Of a DNA stretch of 64,000 nt, positions 10,771 to 21,180 are shown piece after piece; within the stretch, counting starts at the first letter, position 1; each line of letters begins with the position of its first letter. Below the pieces are notes generated by a model that worked only from the letters and a program-made list of their open reading frames with translations, did not search any database and was not told the DNA's origin. The position numbers and the translations under genes are program-made. Origin of the DNA: Marsupella aquatica (Eukaryota; Marchantiophyta); the NCBI GenBank assembly GCA_973895155.1, contig OZ316897.1, forward strand, positions 14,322,001-14,386,000. The letters are read 5' to 3'.

Positions 10771-12216
10771 GGACCTCTTTGGACTAGTTGGACCAAACAT
10801 AACCACTCAGAGAACAGACATGTTCAGTCATGAGAGAGAACGGGAAAAAAAGTAACAGTGAAATGGAACCAGTCCTACCGTCACTCATAAAAGTTATGAT
10901 CCTCAAACGGAGACTGCACATGTGAGGGCTGACCCCTTCCAGAGTCCAGGAAGAGATCAGGCCAAAAATACTAAGATCTGAATTACTGAACTCCGACAAA
11001 AGTCCACAAGAGGATAGTCCATCTGCAAAGGCTGCTAGCTAGTACCATATTAGGCTCACAGCAAAAAAGAAACACACTCTAGTTCCCAGTCTAGTTCAAG
11101 GAGGATAAAAATTTGTCAGATCTTTTGCAATTCACGAAGGTCAAGCAATTAATCAGTAACCTGGAAAATTGGATTGTGGATATCAATCTAAATAACGTGG
11201 CAATTCTGAAACTAAGCCAGTTGGACAGGTGCTCCTTTGGACCCCAGTTGGGAGGTCCATGGGAGTTGGGGGCTCATAATTTGATGATTATGAGCCCTAA
11301 TATGTTTTATATTTACACCTGCAAGGCAACTAGAGAAGGAAGAGACTTTAAAAAAGACAATCCCAAATGACTCATGTTAGCACAGTGAAAATTAATCTAA
11401 TGAAACCACAAGATGGAACCAGATGCAAAGATTGCTGCAACAGGATACCACATTGACAATACCTCAAGGTTCCCTATATGAAGGTATTGTTGCTGCCATT
11501 CAAGTGCACAAGTGGAAACCGGGCCCTCTGGTTCTGACCATGGCCTGGAGTTGTGTTCCAGTATTTGGAACGAGAGAAATGGAGCCATATATGCATTCTC
11601 AATTTCCCAGCCCCCTTCCCGGTTGACAAATTGAAACCCATCTCCAAACTATGATTGACATATATATGTCATTCTGAGAGGAAAAGGGAACAACTTCAAC
11701 ATGCTATCACCCAACTCTAGGTTGTTCTTAAGCCTTGGGAGAAAATTGATAGCCCTCTAGCCTTGAATCTTGATGATACAGATAGCTGACAAACATCCCA
11801 ACACTGAGGTGGAATGACCCAAATGAAGTACATACTGCCCCCTGCACTAAGGGCGTTATTCATTGGGGTAGCTCTTATGACCTAAATGAACTGGGAACAA
11901 CCTAGTTATATCAACACAAACAAGGTAGAGAGTAAGAGTATTATGTTTCTGTCAGGTCGTACTAGACATACTAATGATCATTTGGATTGGGAGAAGTTAA
12001 CAGAATAGATAAAGGACTGTCTGGAACGTCAATGGGGCCACCATTTGGTGATTTCTTAGGGTTCCATGGCCTAACTAGTGGTTTGCTTGTTTCTTGGGGT
12101 GGCTCTTGGCAGGGCTCTTGGCCCTCGTGTGTGTGGGTCCCAGTTTGTGTCTTTTGCTTGGGTGGTTTTTGTCCCCTTGTCTGGTATTGATGGGTTTTGG
12201 CACCCCCTTCCTGCCA
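10771..12216. repeat. array spacer, unit 3 to unit 4
   Basis: Positions 10800-11390 resemble 16860-17370, including a GGTCCATGGGAG stretch. A small palindrome (GGGCTCATAAT / ATTATGAGCCC) lies at about 11269-11296. No convincing gene between 11400 and 12216. Confidence 0.5.
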
Positions 12217-12219
12217 CCC

Positions 12220-12250
<31 letters not shown>

Positions 12251-12255
12251 AAAAA
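12217..12255. repeat. homopolymer pair C24 then A15
   Basis: An uninterrupted run of 24 C (12217-12240) is followed at once by 15 A (12241-12255), then a GAAGAA-rich tail. The lengths are at the limit of what sequencing resolves reliably. Confidence 0.95.
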
Positions 12256-13014
12256 GAAGAGAAAAAAGAAGAAGAAGAAGACTGCATTGGCACCAAAAAG
12301 ATATTTCAATTTACAATCCTGCCTGTGTGTTTTACTATATTTGTAAATATGCCATGATGTTTTAATATGGTTACCCTGGTTAGGTTGGTGATTTTGTCAT
12401 CTGCATATTTATGAATACAAAAAGCAGTAACAATACTGTCAATTTAAACATCTTCAGTGTGAGCTTAGTTAAAAACTGTCTTTCAAAGATTAGTCTTGTG
12501 CTCCACGGGCCCTTCAAATTCTGGCAAGTCTAGATATTTGAAAACAAGCAACCCTCCAATAAACACCCAATACATACCGCAGTCTCAACGGCCGTCGGCC
12601 GCCATTACCGTCGCAGTCGATGACAACTGCCCCTGCTGGTAGTTTCCCGCAACAAGCGAAGCCTCAACGGCCGTCGCCTCAACGGCCGTCGCGCTACTGT
12701 CTCCTCCCTTTGCAATTCCCGACCGCCATTTCCCTTCCCTTCATTTTTCACGCACCGGAATGAAACGAGACTTCTTTACTCTTTCAAAAGGCGGAGCGGA
12801 AAATCAACAGCGAAATCACCGTGTCTGATCGACCCCTCAATTTCGTCGACTAATTTCGTTTCTGCTGCCAGCAACGTATGACGTGCTGCTGCATTCGATT
12901 TCGTTTTGTTACTCGGTCTTTTCCATTGATACCTTCCATTCGAGGCATGGTTGTTTTGTAATGTGCTCTGATTTGTAATATCGACTGTTGTAATGAACAG
13001 AGATTCAGTTGTAA
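12256..13014 (+). promoter_or_regulatory. conserved 5' region of F-box copy 4
   Basis: ACGGCCGT at 12588-12595, 12667-12674 and 12682-12689 is followed by the conserved CGGAATGAAACGAGACTTC stretch and a leader ending at the ATG at 13015. The layout matches copies 2, 3 and 5. Positions 12256-12540 are AT-rich spacer. Confidence 0.55.
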
Positions 13015-14250
13015 ATGGAGGAATATCTGCGCAACTTCCGGCGGCGCCACTGCTGGCGGCCATCCGCAACATTGCCCACAATTTCACCTCAGGACATGCT
13101 GCAAGATAGCGAGAGATGTCTGCCTTTCGAGAGACTTCTTCCACGGATTCCTGATGAGATTACGTTGGACAAGATTGCTACAAAATTGTCCTGGAAAGAT
13201 ATTCGTGTCCTCTCATCAGTTACTCGTGGCTGGTCTCACGCAATTCGAAGTCATCAGGTGTACAATGCGAGAGTCCGCTCGGAAACAAGAGACAACTTCG
13301 CTCTGATTTCGTATGGCTGCTATAGTTATTTCTCTGACATGGTCCTCTATTGCATTAGAGACTTGTCTTGTTATCTTCTTCCTCCAATCCCGTCTGAAGG
13401 GAAGGAAGGAATCCCAAAGCACAGTGAATGTGTTGCATTGGACGGGAAAGTCTATGTCCTGGGAGGACTCGAAAGTCGTGATGCCCATCTCCACAGTCTT
13501 AACGTATTCGTGTTGGACCTCGCCGGGCATAGGCAGTGGCAACGGTGTGCGAGTATGAGCGTACGAAGATGTTGCATGAAATGTGGTGTCATCAATGGCA
13601 AGATTTTTGTATTTGGGAATAACGAAGACTGCGACGGTCCTTATCGAGGAGAGGTGTATGATCCCAAGGAAAATACTTGGTCTACGATCAGGGCGGTGAT
13701 GTTCAAAGGCTTCCATCATGTTGATGCGATCGAAGCGCTGGGACAGGAGCTTGTTATTTGGGGGTCCGCTTTGTCGCACGAACATAGCTACGCTGAGGAG
13801 AAGAAGTTCCCAAAATTTCTGGTTTATTATCCAGTTGTGGATTGTTGGGAAGAACAGAGCTATATTGGGAGAGAAGGTGAATGCCCATTTGTGGCACATG
13901 GAAGCTTGCATTCGATGAGCTATAACAATGATATTTATATTTACGATGCTGACAGAACTTCATGGAGGCAGCTGCATACAGTTTCGTTTGCTGCGAATTC
14001 TCGGCCCAGTTTTGTGACGGAAGATGGTATCGATGACAACTACATGATACCAATTTGTGTTAAAGCTGTGGAAGGCGAGCTATTCGTTTTATGTCATTGG
14101 TATCACAGTTTTGACGATGTCGTTCTTCTTCATAGCAAGGGGTTCAGTGGTGACATAATGGAGATTCAGTTGGAGAAAGTGCCAGTTGGCCTGTTTGCGA
14201 GGAACGATGTTGATCCGGATCTTTGTTCCATGTCTCTTCTTCAAATTTGA
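13015..14250 (+). CDS. F-box/kelch-repeat protein, array copy 4
   Basis: Single-exon gene of 411 residues starting at a true ATG. The N-terminal motif ISPQDMLQDSERCL (about 23-36) is conserved among copies. F-box about 41-85 (LLPRIPDEITLDKI...SSVTRGWSHAI). Kelch blade 1 is at about 142-185 (LDGKVYVLGG), blade 2 at about 189-226 (NGKIFVFG, EVYDPKENTWSTI) and weaker blades run to about 325. The C-terminal segment ILLHSKGF.GDIMEIQLEKVPV type is shared by the family. Predicted SCF ubiquitin-ligase substrate receptor; target unknown. No disruption seen. Confidence 0.94.
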   Translation: MEEYLRNFRRRHCWRPSATLPTISPQDMLQDSERCLPFERLLPRIPDEITLDKIATKLSWKDIRVLSSVTRGWSHAIRSHQVYNARVRSETRDNFALISYGCYSYFSDMVLYCIRDLSCYLLPPIPSEGKEGIPKHSECVALDGKVYVLGGLESRDAHLHSLNVFVLDLAGHRQWQRCASMSVRRCCMKCGVINGKIFVFGNNEDCDGPYRGEVYDPKENTWSTIRAVMFKGFHHVDAIEALGQELVIWGSALSHEHSYAEEKKFPKFLVYYPVVDCWEEQSYIGREGECPFVAHGSLHSMSYNNDIYIYDADRTSWRQLHTVSFAANSRPSFVTEDGIDDNYMIPICVKAVEGELFVLCHWYHSFDDVVLLHSKGFSGDIMEIQLEKVPVGLFARNDVDPDLCSMSLLQI

Positions 14251-15399
14251 GCGGACGTACTCCTGGGGTTTAATCGTGTTTGATCCGCGCATCTTGTTGC
14301 ATGAATGTCACGACAATAGTCAGGTGGTGAACTGGTGGTTTACAAGAATAGTTGGAGTCCCGTACATGACGGTAGTGGGCAGGAGTTAGTAGGAAATTTT
14401 CTTCTTGAGATAGGTGAGCTAGATGTTTCTGTTAAAACTGTTGCCAACATCCACGTCCAGGTTAAGAGCACGGCAGAAACTCGCCTGGAATTTTGTGCTA
14501 TGACCATTTCCCTAACCTTTCGGGGTAGGACTTGAAAGGAGCGGTATTGGACTATGCTACCAATTGTGAATAATAAACGTGCCCATGATTGTCTGAAAAC
14601 GGCTACTTTGGCTGCTACGTTGCCTTTGATTACCAATTAAAGCATCAATACCGATTTTGTTCAACCTCTCGTCCCGTCCAGCTTTCATACGTTACTTGTA
14701 ACTTTTGACCTCGCTCGCAAAATCTAGGACTGGAACTCTTGTCTGATTTCCAACCGTGACAACTGTTTGACCCTGTAAAGCTTCCAATGCCGATAATTGT
14801 ATGACATGTGCTGAGCAAGATTCGATAACATCGTGAGCGACCATTGCAATCGACCATTGCAAGCTTTTCAGCACGATGTTATCCAGAGACTTCAGCAATT
14901 GTAGGAGGTTGTTTTTCACCAGGCTCAGGAAGACAACTATCTGTCACGTTTCGAGTTAGCTTAGCCTGAGACTATTATTTTTAACCAATCTGAACCGCGA
15001 TGCTCGATGGAGAGAAACACTATCGGAAGTGCTGAAATCAAATTCAAGGGATGGGAGGTTGTATACCGCGAAAAGGGTGTGCGCATTTTATCATTCATTA
15101 ACTTCCCACTGCAGCCGAACGAGATGCAATGACCCAACTGTGTTCTGATTGTTAAAGGAGGTGCAGAAATAATTGTACCGAAAGTCACCAGTTTAGTAAC
15201 GTGCAGGGAAGTACAAGGTAGTCTGTGGGGAATGAATATATTGGACCATCGTGAAGTTTTTGTCCTTGAGGAGGAGGATATTAAAAAAACAGCAAACGCT
15301 TTGTTGCCAATGATACAAAGTGAAGAGTAGGCGGACGCGGAGGGATGTTATGAAATGCTTACATGGTGGATGGGACAGAAGACGAAACTGCTGCTTGTG
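14251..15399. repeat. conserved block downstream of F-box copy 4
   Basis: Homologous to 5840-6750, 9200-10280 and 20050-21100. The last 190 bp (about 15220-15410) is in the original, non-inverted orientation. No gene recognised. Confidence 0.55.
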
Positions 15400-15905
15400 T
15401 ACATTTTACAGGAAAGCGATTTTCTCTTAGTTGGCCTTCTTTTAAGGTTTCCCTGCTTTGCATTTGCCTCTTTTCTATGTCTGGTGTTTGTCCTCATTGG
15501 ACCTATTTTGCTTTCCCTTTCGTTGTACTTGTTTATTCCGTTGTTGTATAATTTATGGTTCATGGTTCCCTTCTGCATACTTTATGGTTCGTGGTTTGTG
15601 GGGATTTGCAGGAATGTGATTTATTGTTGTTTTTAGGTTTCTTTGGTTGCAGTGGCGTCTGTTTCGTGTTTGGTGTTTGTCCTGTTTGGACATATTTTGC
15701 TGTCGTATTCCTTTTACTTTTTGTATAATTTATGATTGGTGGTTTGTGGAGATTTTCAGGAATGCAATTTTTTCTTCTGTTTAGGTTTGGCTAGTTGCAT
15801 TTGCCTCTCTTTTCAGTTTGGTGTCGGTACTCTTTGCACGTATTTTGCTTTCCCTTTGATTATAATTAGTTTATTCCGTTTTGTAGAAATTACGGTTCTT
15901 AAATA
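15400..15905. repeat. T-rich tandem repeat, about three units
   Basis: Units of roughly 150-190 bp with GCATTTGCCTC near 15459, its variant near 15650 and again near 15800. Each is followed by a TTTTGCTTTCCCTTT-like stretch. It separates the GGTGGGACAGAAG block from the MYB fragment, which are almost adjacent in unit 5, so it is an insertion or expansion. Confidence 0.65.
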
Positions 15906-15919
15906 AAAACAATGTCATC

Positions 15920-16340
15920 TGAAGAGGTTCATGAGTTTATTCAGTACTGTTGCTTTAACTCGAACCTATACTTTATCTAGTATGAACTACCCAGAATGAG
16001 AACACTGACCAGATAGCATATCTTATAAATACAGGATGGGCTATGTTAAGTTTGTCTTCTATTACACACGCTCCTAAGGTCACTTTTAATACCTTCTATG
16101 GATTTACTTTTGTTGAGATTTGGATCTGGTAACCAGGAATGCATTTTGAACTCCTCTGGACGTCACAAGGATTGCAAACTGGGATGTGATGTCACACAAG
16201 TACCTTCCTGTGGACGAGAGGAGCCTTCATGTACAGCATAAGGAAGGAACTCCCTGCGCACTGAGGATACATTGCTAAGTAAGCTTGTGAAAAACTATGG
16301 CACAAGACTTAGTCATTCATTGCAACGTTCATGACAACTG
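15920..16340 (+). pseudogene. R2R3-MYB fragment, copy C (broken)
   Basis: Homologous to 24460-24920. Stops interrupt the upstream frame (TAG within FIW.., around 15980). A deletion removes the KGQW start of R2. The codons after GTRR are changed, losing the second tryptophan. No R2 end or R3 follows. A dead remnant. Confidence 0.75.
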
Positions 16341-17860
16341 AGCAATAGACCTGTGATTTCTCCATTACCTTGCACCCAGCAATGCCAAAATTCCTTGATT
16401 AGGAGCGCTAGGAAGACATTTAAGTCCTCCTGAAGATTGATGTGTTGAGCCATTTCCAAGTCGGCTCCTCCCAACCTAGGCAGCCGGGATTGCTGGGATG
16501 GCAGACAAGCACAGAGGGAATGAAAAGATATGTAATAAAACATGAGAAGGCAACAACCTTCAGGTGTGCTTGGTTGCTCCTCACATGCATGCAGGCAAGA
16601 GATTTGATTGTCCTGGGGTTGTCCCATCACACAATTCAATGGTTTTGATATATTGCTCTTGTGTCAGGTTCACACAAAACCCACTACTGGTTTGTTATTG
16701 CAGGGTTCCACCCTTGCCTCCCTATTTCTTGAGTGCCTGTTTGCACCCTGGCAGTGGCCTCCTCCTGAGCTCACTCTATTTGTTTATCTTGAGCGGAACA
16801 CTTTACTTATGAGAAGAAAAACCCAATAAAACAGGGAGTAATTGAGCAAACCAAAGATAACTACTTAGATACCAAACACATTCAGTAATGAGAGAGAAAG
16901 GCAAAGAAAGGAAGAGTGAAATCAGGCCAAAAATACCAAGATCTGAACTACTGAACTCCAACCAAAATCTACAAGATCAAGGATAGTCCATTGGCAAAGA
17001 TCGCTAACTACAATACTTGGCTCACAGCAAAAAAGAAATATGCTCTAGCTAGTTCAAGGAGGATTGAAACTGTCTGATCTCCTGCAATTTCACCAAGGTC
17101 AAGCAATTAATCTGTAACCAGAAAATGGGATTGTACATATTAATGTGAATGCTGTGGCAATTCTGAAAGCCAGGATGGACCACCATGTTGAACACTGTGC
17201 TCCCATGGACCACAATTTGGGGGTCCATGGGAGCTTGAGCCCATAACATGATAATTATGAGAAAATAGGTTTAGGTTTGCACCCGCAAGGTAACTAGAGA
17301 AGGAAGGGACAATAAAAAACAGAATCCCAAATGACTCATGTTAACACACTGAAAATCAATCTCATGAAACGTACCCGGCTGTAGTTTATGATGAAGAATC
17401 CAACTTAAATGACCAAGAATTTAGTGTCACTTTGGTGGAAGTGTAGCTCAAGTACTCCTCTAGCATATCCGCACAACTAAATAATATTTGAACATCAAGT
17501 TACTACAATTCAAAGTCAACCCTTGGGAAATAACTATTAACTAGTACAATGACACTAAAGATATTTTGAATTATAATCTTGCCATTGTTTTTATTGTATT
17601 TATAAATACAATATGCATCATTTTTGTATATGTTACCCTGGTTAGGTTGGTGCCTTGTTGTCTGCATAAAAAAATAAAATTGTTAACAATATTGTCAAGC
17701 TTAACATCTTTAGTCGCACGCTAATTAAAAATTGTTTTGAAATATGTGGTCCATGAAGGTTTGAAAGACCAGCCTTGCTGCCTTGTGTTCCATGGGACCT
17801 TCAAATTCTGGCAAGTCAAGATATTTGAAAAAACGCAACCTCCAATAAACACCCAGATAA
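16341..17860. repeat. array spacer, unit 4 to unit 5
   Basis: Positions 16370-16700 match the sequence after MYB fragments A and B. Positions 16860-17370 match 10800-11390. Positions 17570-17830 match 12310-12540. No gene seen. Confidence 0.5.
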
Positions 17861-18458
17861 CTATACCGCGGCGTCAACGGCCGTCGCCACTATTACCGTC
17901 GCACTCGATGACACCTGCCTCCGCTTCGTAGTTTTCCAAACCAAACGACCACTCAACGGCCGTCGCCTCAACGGCCGTCGCGAATTCTCTCCTCCCTTCG
18001 CAATTCCCGACCGCGATTTTTCTTCCCTTCATTTCACGTAACGGAATGAAACGCGACTCTCTTTCTAAAGGCAGAGCGGAAAAGCAACAGCGAGTTTCAC
18101 TCTGTTTGATCGGGACACAATTCCGTCGACAAGTTTCGTTTCTGATTCGAGCCATGTATGTAATATGTTGCTGCATTTGATTTGGATTTGTCACTTGATT
18201 TATTTCATTGATACCTTCCGTTAGAGGCATGAGTTATTGCGTTCAATGTCGTATTCCGTCGACAAATTTCGTTTCTGAGTCGAGCCATGTATGGCATATA
18301 TATGGCATATGTTGCTGCATTTGATTTGGATTTGTCACTTGATTTATTTCATTGACACCTTCCGTTAGAGGCATGAGTTATTGCGTTCAATGTCGTTTTG
18401 TAATGTGCTCTGATCTGTAATATTGACTGTTGTAATAAACAGAGAGATTCAGTTATAA
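17861..18458 (+). promoter_or_regulatory. 5' region of F-box copy 5, leader duplicated
   Basis: ACGGCCGT at 17877-17884, 17956-17963 and 17971-17978. The leader itself is duplicated in tandem: about 18120-18252 and 18253-18395 both run from CCGTCGACAA through GAGGCATGAGTTATTGCG. The second half carries an extra GGCATATATAT stretch. The ATG follows at 18459. Confidence 0.6.
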
Positions 18459-19682
18459 ATGGAGGAAGATGAGCTCAACTTCTGGCGGCCATCACCAACA
18501 TTGCCCAGAATTTCACCTCAGGACATGCTGCAAGATAGCGAGAGATGTCTGCCATTCGAGAAGCTTTTTCCACGGATTCCTAATGAGATTACTTTGGACA
18601 ACATTGCTACGAAATTGTCCTGGAAAGATCTTCAAGTCCTCTCATCAGTTAGTCGTGCCTGGTGTCACGTAATTCGAACTCGTCAAGTGTACGATGCGAG
18701 GGTCCGCTCGCAAACAAGAGAGACTCTCGCTCTGATTCCGAATGGCTGCTATGGTGATTTCTGTAAAATAGTTCTCTATTGCATTAGAGACATGTCTTGT
18801 TGTCTTCTTCCTCCAATCCGGTCTGAAGGGAGGGCAGGACTCCCAACGCACAGTGAATGTATTGGACTGGACGGGAAAGTCTATCTCCTGGGAGGACTCG
18901 ACAGTGATGGAGACGATAATCACAGTCTTAACATGTACGTGTTGGACCTCGCGGGGCAGAGGGAGTGGAAGCAGTGTGCGAGTATGAGCGTACGAAGATT
19001 TCGCATTAGATGTGGTGCCATTAATGGCAGGATTTTTGTATTTGGGAGTACCGCAGACTGCCACCATTCTCATCGAGGAGAGGTGTATGATCCCAAGGAA
19101 AATACTTGGTCTACGCTCACGGAGTTCGTATTCGAAGAATTCGAGCATGAAGTTCATGCGGTCGACGAGCTGGGACAGGAGCTTGTTATTTATGGGTACA
19201 GTTTGCCGGACGAAGATAGCGACGATGAGGAGGAGATGTACCCAGAATTTCTGGTTTATTATCCAGTCTCGGATCATTGGGGAGAACTGTGCCATTCTGG
19301 CCGGGAAGATGAATGCCCATTTGTGGCACAAGGAAGGTTGCATTCGATGAGCCGTAATAATGAAATTTATATTTACGATTTTTACAGAACCTCATGGACG
19401 CAGCTGCATACATTTTCGTTTGCTGCAAATTCTCAGCCCATTATTGTGACGGAGGATGATATCGATGACAACTACATGATGCCAATTTGTGTTAAAGCTG
19501 TGGAAGGCGAGCTATTCGTTTTATGTCGTTGGGCTTGCAGTTTGGACGATGTCATTCTTCTTCATAGCAAGGGCTTCAATGGTGAGATAATGGAGATTGA
19601 GTTGGAGAAAGTTCCAGTTAACCTGTTTGCCAGGGCCAACGTCCATCCCCGTCTCTGTACAATGTCTCTTCTTCAAATTTGA
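18459..19682 (+). CDS. F-box/kelch-repeat protein, array copy 5
   Basis: Single-exon gene of 407 residues with a true ATG start. N-terminal ISPQDMLQDSERCL motif, F-box at about 37-81 (LFPRIPNEITLDNI...SSVSRAWCHVI) and kelch hallmarks GKVYLLGG, GRIFVFG and EVYDPKENTWSTL. The region around residues 245-262 is acidic (EDSDDEEE), a difference from the other copies. Predicted SCF substrate receptor. Sequence is intact; the target cannot be deduced. Confidence 0.94.
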   Translation: MEEDELNFWRPSPTLPRISPQDMLQDSERCLPFEKLFPRIPNEITLDNIATKLSWKDLQVLSSVSRAWCHVIRTRQVYDARVRSQTRETLALIPNGCYGDFCKIVLYCIRDMSCCLLPPIRSEGRAGLPTHSECIGLDGKVYLLGGLDSDGDDNHSLNMYVLDLAGQREWKQCASMSVRRFRIRCGAINGRIFVFGSTADCHHSHRGEVYDPKENTWSTLTEFVFEEFEHEVHAVDELGQELVIYGYSLPDEDSDDEEEMYPEFLVYYPVSDHWGELCHSGREDECPFVAQGRLHSMSRNNEIYIYDFYRTSWTQLHTFSFAANSQPIIVTEDDIDDNYMMPICVKAVEGELFVLCRWACSLDDVILLHSKGFNGEIMEIELEKVPVNLFARANVHPRLCTMSLLQI

Positions 19683-19728
19683 GAGGACTCCTGGCGTCGA
19701 ATGATGTTTGACCTTGGTGGACTTGTCA

Positions 19729-19793
19729 ACCTGTTTGCGATTGACGATGTCAACGCCGATCTTTGTTCAATATCTCTTGTTCAAATTCGAGCC
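19729..19793 (+). pseudogene. remnant of a second F-box 3' end
   Basis: About 45 bp after the stop of copy 5, the sequence again encodes a version of the family's C-terminus (NLFAIDDVNADLCSISLVQI) and then repeats the post-stop sequence GACTCCTGGGGTCTAATCG. This looks like the tail of a further copy left by unequal crossing-over. Confidence 0.75.
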
Positions 19794-21180
19794 GACTCCT
19801 GGGGTCTAATCGTGTTGATCCGGGCATCTTGTTGGACTTGTCAATCTTGTTTCGGAAAGTCTTGGTTGCCGATACCTGTACACTTGTCCGCCTACCTCCG
19901 ACGGTCATCGTTGCCGGTACCTCCATTTGAACATCAAGTCTCGAACAGTCCCCAACCAGCCGGTCGCTCACGATGGTTGCATATATTTCCGCGAGGACAT
20001 GTCACGAGGAAACCTCTTTCGTTGCAGAAATTTCTTTCGGAGCAAAAATTGAATGTCACGCCAATAGTCAGGTGGTTAATTGGTAGTTTATAAGAATAGT
20101 TGGAGTCCCGTACATGACGGTAGTGGAGTTCTTTAGAGGTAGTAGGAAATTTTCTTCTTGAGATAGGTGAGCTAGATGTCTCTGTTCAAACTGTTCCCAA
20201 CATCCACGTCCAGGTTGAGAGCACAGCAGAAACTCGCCTGTACGTTTGTGCTACGACCATCTCCCTAACTTTCGGGGTAGGACTTGAAATGAGCCGCATT
20301 GGAGTATGCTAGCCAATCGTGAAGAATAAACGTGCCCACGTCTGAAATGGGTAGTTTGGCTGCTACATTGCCTTTGATTATCAATTTAGAGCATCAATAC
20401 AAGGATTTTGTTCAACCTCTCGTCCCGTCCAGCTTTCATGCGTTATGGGTAACTTTTGACCTCGCTCGGAAAAACCAGGACTGGAGCTCTTGTGTGATGT
20501 CCAAACGTAAGAACTGTTTGACCCTCTAAATGCTTCCAATGCCGATAATGTGCATGTATGACATGTGCTGAGCAAGATCCGAAACTATCGTGATCGACCA
20601 TTGCAAGCTTTTCAGCACGATGTTATCCAGAGACTTCAGCAATTATAGGAGGTTGTTTCTCACCAGGCTCAGGAAGACAACTATCGCCCAGGTTTCTAAT
20701 TAGTTTAGCGAGAGAGACTTTTTCCCCGATTTGAACTGCAAGGCTGGATGGAGAGAAACATGATATGAGGTCCTGACAGCAAACTCAGGGGATGGGAGGT
20801 TATAAAGCGCAAAAAGTGTGTTCTCAGCTATTCATTTACTTCCCACTGCAGCTGAACGAGATGAAAAGATCCAACCCTTGTTATTGTGAGACCAATTAAA
20901 TGAAGGTGCAGAAATAATCCCATCGAAAATCACCAGGTTATTAGCGTGCAGGGACTGGCATCTGTGCCGGATAACAAGGTAGTCTGGGCGGATGAATTGG
21001 ACCATTGTGAAGTTTTTGTTCTTCAGTATGAGTGAGAATAAGACGGCAATGTTGGAGGGAGCGGAGGGATGCGACGAAATTCTGGGATGGTGGGTGGGAC
21101 AGAAGACGAAACCGCGGTTTGTGGAGATTTTGCAGGAATGCAATTTGAAGAGGTTGATGATCGATAATGCTTAAAGATGA
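19794..21180. repeat. conserved block downstream of F-box copy 5
   Basis: Aligns with the post-F-box blocks of units 2-4 and ends with the GGTGGGACAGAAG stretch (about 21088) in normal orientation. No gene recognised. Confidence 0.55.

Noticed and set aside
11971-12365. Proline/phenylalanine/glycine-rich ORFs across the homopolymer run.
   Set aside because: Their apparent length comes from the C24/A15 tract; no domain or conservation.
13216-13911. Long antisense ORFs of 231-232 codons at the same place in F-box copies 1, 4 and 5 (375-1070 plus; 13216-13911 minus; 18645-19343 minus), starting MQ.S.CHK.
   Set aside because: They mirror homologous F-box coding DNA, so shared openness follows from the sense gene. 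The frame is split in copy 2 (4257-4952), there is no recognisable domain and no reason to think it is translated.
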